A stretch of DNA of 8,910 nt from NCBI GenBank assembly GCA_009921785.1, contig RFXE01000061.1, forward strand, positions 1 through 8,910. The letters run 5' to 3'. The DNA comes from Alphaproteobacteria bacterium. GTDB lineage: Bacteria; Pseudomonadota; Alphaproteobacteria; Rhizobiales; Beijerinckiaceae. A program made the translations under genes and the position numbers. The notes below the pieces were generated by a model. The model had not been told where the DNA came from. It saw nothing but the letters and a program-made list of their open reading frames with translations, and did not search any database. Positions 7,276-8,910 of this stretch are shown here, piece by piece (within the stretch, counting starts at the first letter, position 1; each line of letters starts with the position of its first letter).

Positions 7276-8910
7276 ATTCCGCTGCAACCGCTACGGGACG
7301 CTGCGCGATAGACGCGCATTCACCCATCACACGCGAGGCGCGCGCAATCGCATTGGTCAAATGATAATCTTTAATCGCCGCATGGAACGGCTCTTTCGAT
7401 ACACCCGCTCCCAAATCCGCAAGTGCTTCAACCGATGATGTCGCTCCGGACTCAATCGCACCCAACACGACAAAATGCGGATGTGCGGTATAAAGCGCCT
7501 TACGCAAACCGGTGAGTGAATCAAATGGCAATGCCAAACCCATCGCTTCGGAAAGCCCGCGAATGACAGCCCAATCCTCACGCGCTTCACCCGGCGGGAA
7601 GATGGCGCGATTGGCGAGCTGCACACGGCCTTCCGTGTTGACATAGAGGCCGGATTTCTCGGTGTAGGTCGCGCTTGGCAAAATAACATCGGCGCGATGT
7701 GCACCGCGATCCCCATGCGTGCCTTGATAAATCACAAAGGCACCCGCAGGTATTTCGACTTCATCGACACCCAAGAGATAAAGCACATCTAGAGCGCCTG
7801 CCTTGATCATGCCTGCGGTATCAAGACCACCCTCACCCGGCACAAAGCCGATATCGAGCGCACCGACAAGGGATGCTTCTGTGTGAAGAATGTTGAAGCC
7901 GTTCCACTCCGCTGTCAGCGCGCCATGCGCTTTAGCAAGCTTCGCAGCTGCTGCGAGAACAGCCGCACCATCAGCGCGATTGAGCGCGCCTTGACCGACA
8001 ATAATCATCGGCTTTGATTTACCCGCGAAGAGTTTGGAAGCCGCAGCCTCAAGGCTCTCAGGACCCGCACCTTCGTATGAATAGGGGTAAGTGAGATCAG
8101 CCCTCTCGCCGACCAAAGCCACCGACAAGCCGCCCTTCAGATAACGCTTACGAATGCGCGCATTGAGAACCGGCGCTTCGTGACGCGGATTAGAGCCGAT
8201 GATCAAAATCGCATCGGCCTCTTCAATGCCGGCAATCGTCGAATTGAAGAGGTAAGACGCGCGGCCATGCTTCGGATGCAACGGCGAACCGGGATAACGC
8301 GCATCAATATTCGAAGATCCAAGCGCCTTCATGAGCGCTTGCAACGCGAACATGTCTTCAACGCTTGCCAATTGTCCGGCGAGCGCACCAATCTTTTGCG
8401 GTGTTGTCGCTTTTACTTTTGCCGCGATGGCCGCAAAGGCCTCGGCCCAAGACACAGGCGCGAGTTTGCCGTTGATGCGCAGATACGGGCGATCAAGACG
8501 CTGTGTTTTCAACCCGTCAAAAATGAAGCGGCCTTTATCGGACAACCATTCTTCATTAACGCTCTCATTGAGGCGCGGCATAACACGCATGACTTCATTG
8601 GCACGGCTATCCACCCGTATCGATGTTCCGACCGCATCCATCACATCAATGGATTCTGTCTTGGTAAGCTCCCAAGGACGCGCCTTGAATTCATAAGGCT
8701 TTGAGGTGAGCGCGCCAACGGGGCAAAGATCAATGATATTGCCTTGCAATTCACTCGTCATCGCGGCTTCGAGATAGGACGTGATTTCGACATCCTCGCC
8801 ACGGCCAATCAATCCAAGATCGGTGACACCTGCAACTTCGGTCGAGAAGCGCACACAACGCGTGCATTGAATGCAGCGCGTCATAGTGGTTTTCACCAGC
8901 GGGCCGATAT
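7274..8910 (-). CDS. nuoG: NADH-quinone oxidoreductase subunit G (partial, 5' end off window)
   Basis: NuoG (NDUFS1 homologue) is the largest peripheral-arm subunit and carries iron-sulfur clusters between the NADH site (NuoE/F) and NuoI. There are 544 full codons visible, ending in TAG at 7274-7276. The family is about 690 residues, so about 145 N-terminal residues are missing, including the [2Fe-2S] N1b and His-Cys3 N5 ligands. The frame continues to the edge (IGPLVKTTMTRC), so the GTG at 8896 is internal and not a start. The cluster N4 set is complete: C-x2-C-x2-C-x43-C, with Cys codons at 8873-8875, 8864-8866, 8855-8857 and 8723-8725, the last in DLCPVGALTSKP. Then follow WELTKTESIDVMDA and a long molybdopterin-oxidoreductase-like domain (from about 8500 down) that binds no molybdenum in this family. 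Only one further Cys occurs, near the C-terminus, so there is no N7 cluster. Confidence 0.97.
   Translation of the reverse strand, partial: IGPLVKTTMTRCIQCTRCVRFSTEVAGVTDLGLIGRGEDVEITSYLEAAMTSELQGNIIDLCPVGALTSKPYEFKARPWELTKTESIDVMDAVGTSIRVDSRANEVMRVMPRLNESVNEEWLSDKGRFIFDGLKTQRLDRPYLRINGKLAPVSWAEAFAAIAAKVKATTPQKIGALAGQLASVEDMFALQALMKALGSSNIDARYPGSPLHPKHGRASYLFNSTIAGIEEADAILIIGSNPRHEAPVLNARIRKRYLKGGLSVALVGERADLTYPYSYEGAGPESLEAAASKLFAGKSKPMIIVGQGALNRADGAAVLAAAAKLAKAHGALTAEWNGFNILHTEASLVGALDIGFVPGEGGLDTAGMIKAGALDVLYLLGVDEVEIPAGAFVIYQGTHGDRGAHRADVILPSATYTEKSGLYVNTEGRVQLANRAIFPPGEAREDWAVIRGLSEAMGLALPFDSLTGLRKALYTAHPHFVVLGAIESGATSSVEALADLGAGVSKEPFHAAIKDYHLTNAIARASRVMGECASIAQRPVAVAAE

Noticed and set aside
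8882..8896. nuoG start at the GTG (8896) or ATG (8884)
   Set aside because: The conserved reading frame continues upstream (IGPL) to the window edge, and the cluster N1b and N5 domain must precede it. These codons are internal.

Overview
The window is a stretch of one minus-strand operon encoding respiratory complex I (proton-pumping NADH:ubiquinone oxidoreductase, NDH-1). In transcription order (right to left) it holds nuoG (5' part off the window), nuoH, nuoI, nuoJ, nuoK, nuoL, nuoM and nuoN (3' part off the window). All eight genes are intact where visible and lie 0 to 24 bases apart. I see no RNA genes, mobile elements, CRISPR arrays, promoters or terminators. The operon promoter and the nuoA-F genes would be expected to the right of the window, and the end of nuoN and any terminator to the left.

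The organism looks like an alphaproteobacterium, probably of the Hyphomicrobiales (Rhizobiales) type. The evidence is protein character. NuoI is a short 162-residue protein closely resembling mitochondrial TYKY/NDUFS8. NuoG has no Cys set for the extra N7 iron-sulfur cluster. NuoL, NuoH and NuoG carry wording typical of alphaproteobacterial subunits. The gene order is uninterrupted, without the small unknown ORFs found in the Rhodobacter cluster. Genus cannot be fixed by reading alone.

Layout: 7274-8910 nuoG (peripheral arm, cluster N4 and the molybdopterin-oxidoreductase-like domain); 6226-7260 nuoH (quinone-site membrane subunit); 5726-6214 nuoI (clusters N6a and N6b); 5100-5711 nuoJ and 4785-5090 nuoK (small membrane subunits linking the quinone module to the pumps); 2772-4760 nuoL, 1267-2772 nuoM and 1-1256 nuoN (three antiporter-like pump subunits). 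Electrons from NADH pass through the NuoG and NuoI clusters to quinone at the NuoH interface. The energy released drives proton movement through NuoH/J/K, NuoN, NuoM and NuoL. The charged residues needed for this (TM5 Glu, TM7 Lys, TM8 Lys, TM12 Lys or Glu) are all present.

This is a core housekeeping locus and I find no undescribed system in it. The points worth a second look are small: a His-rich insert in NuoL, an intercistronic hairpin before an SD-less nuoL start, ribosome-binding sites built on the upstream stop codon at four junctions, and corrected starts for nuoH and nuoM.
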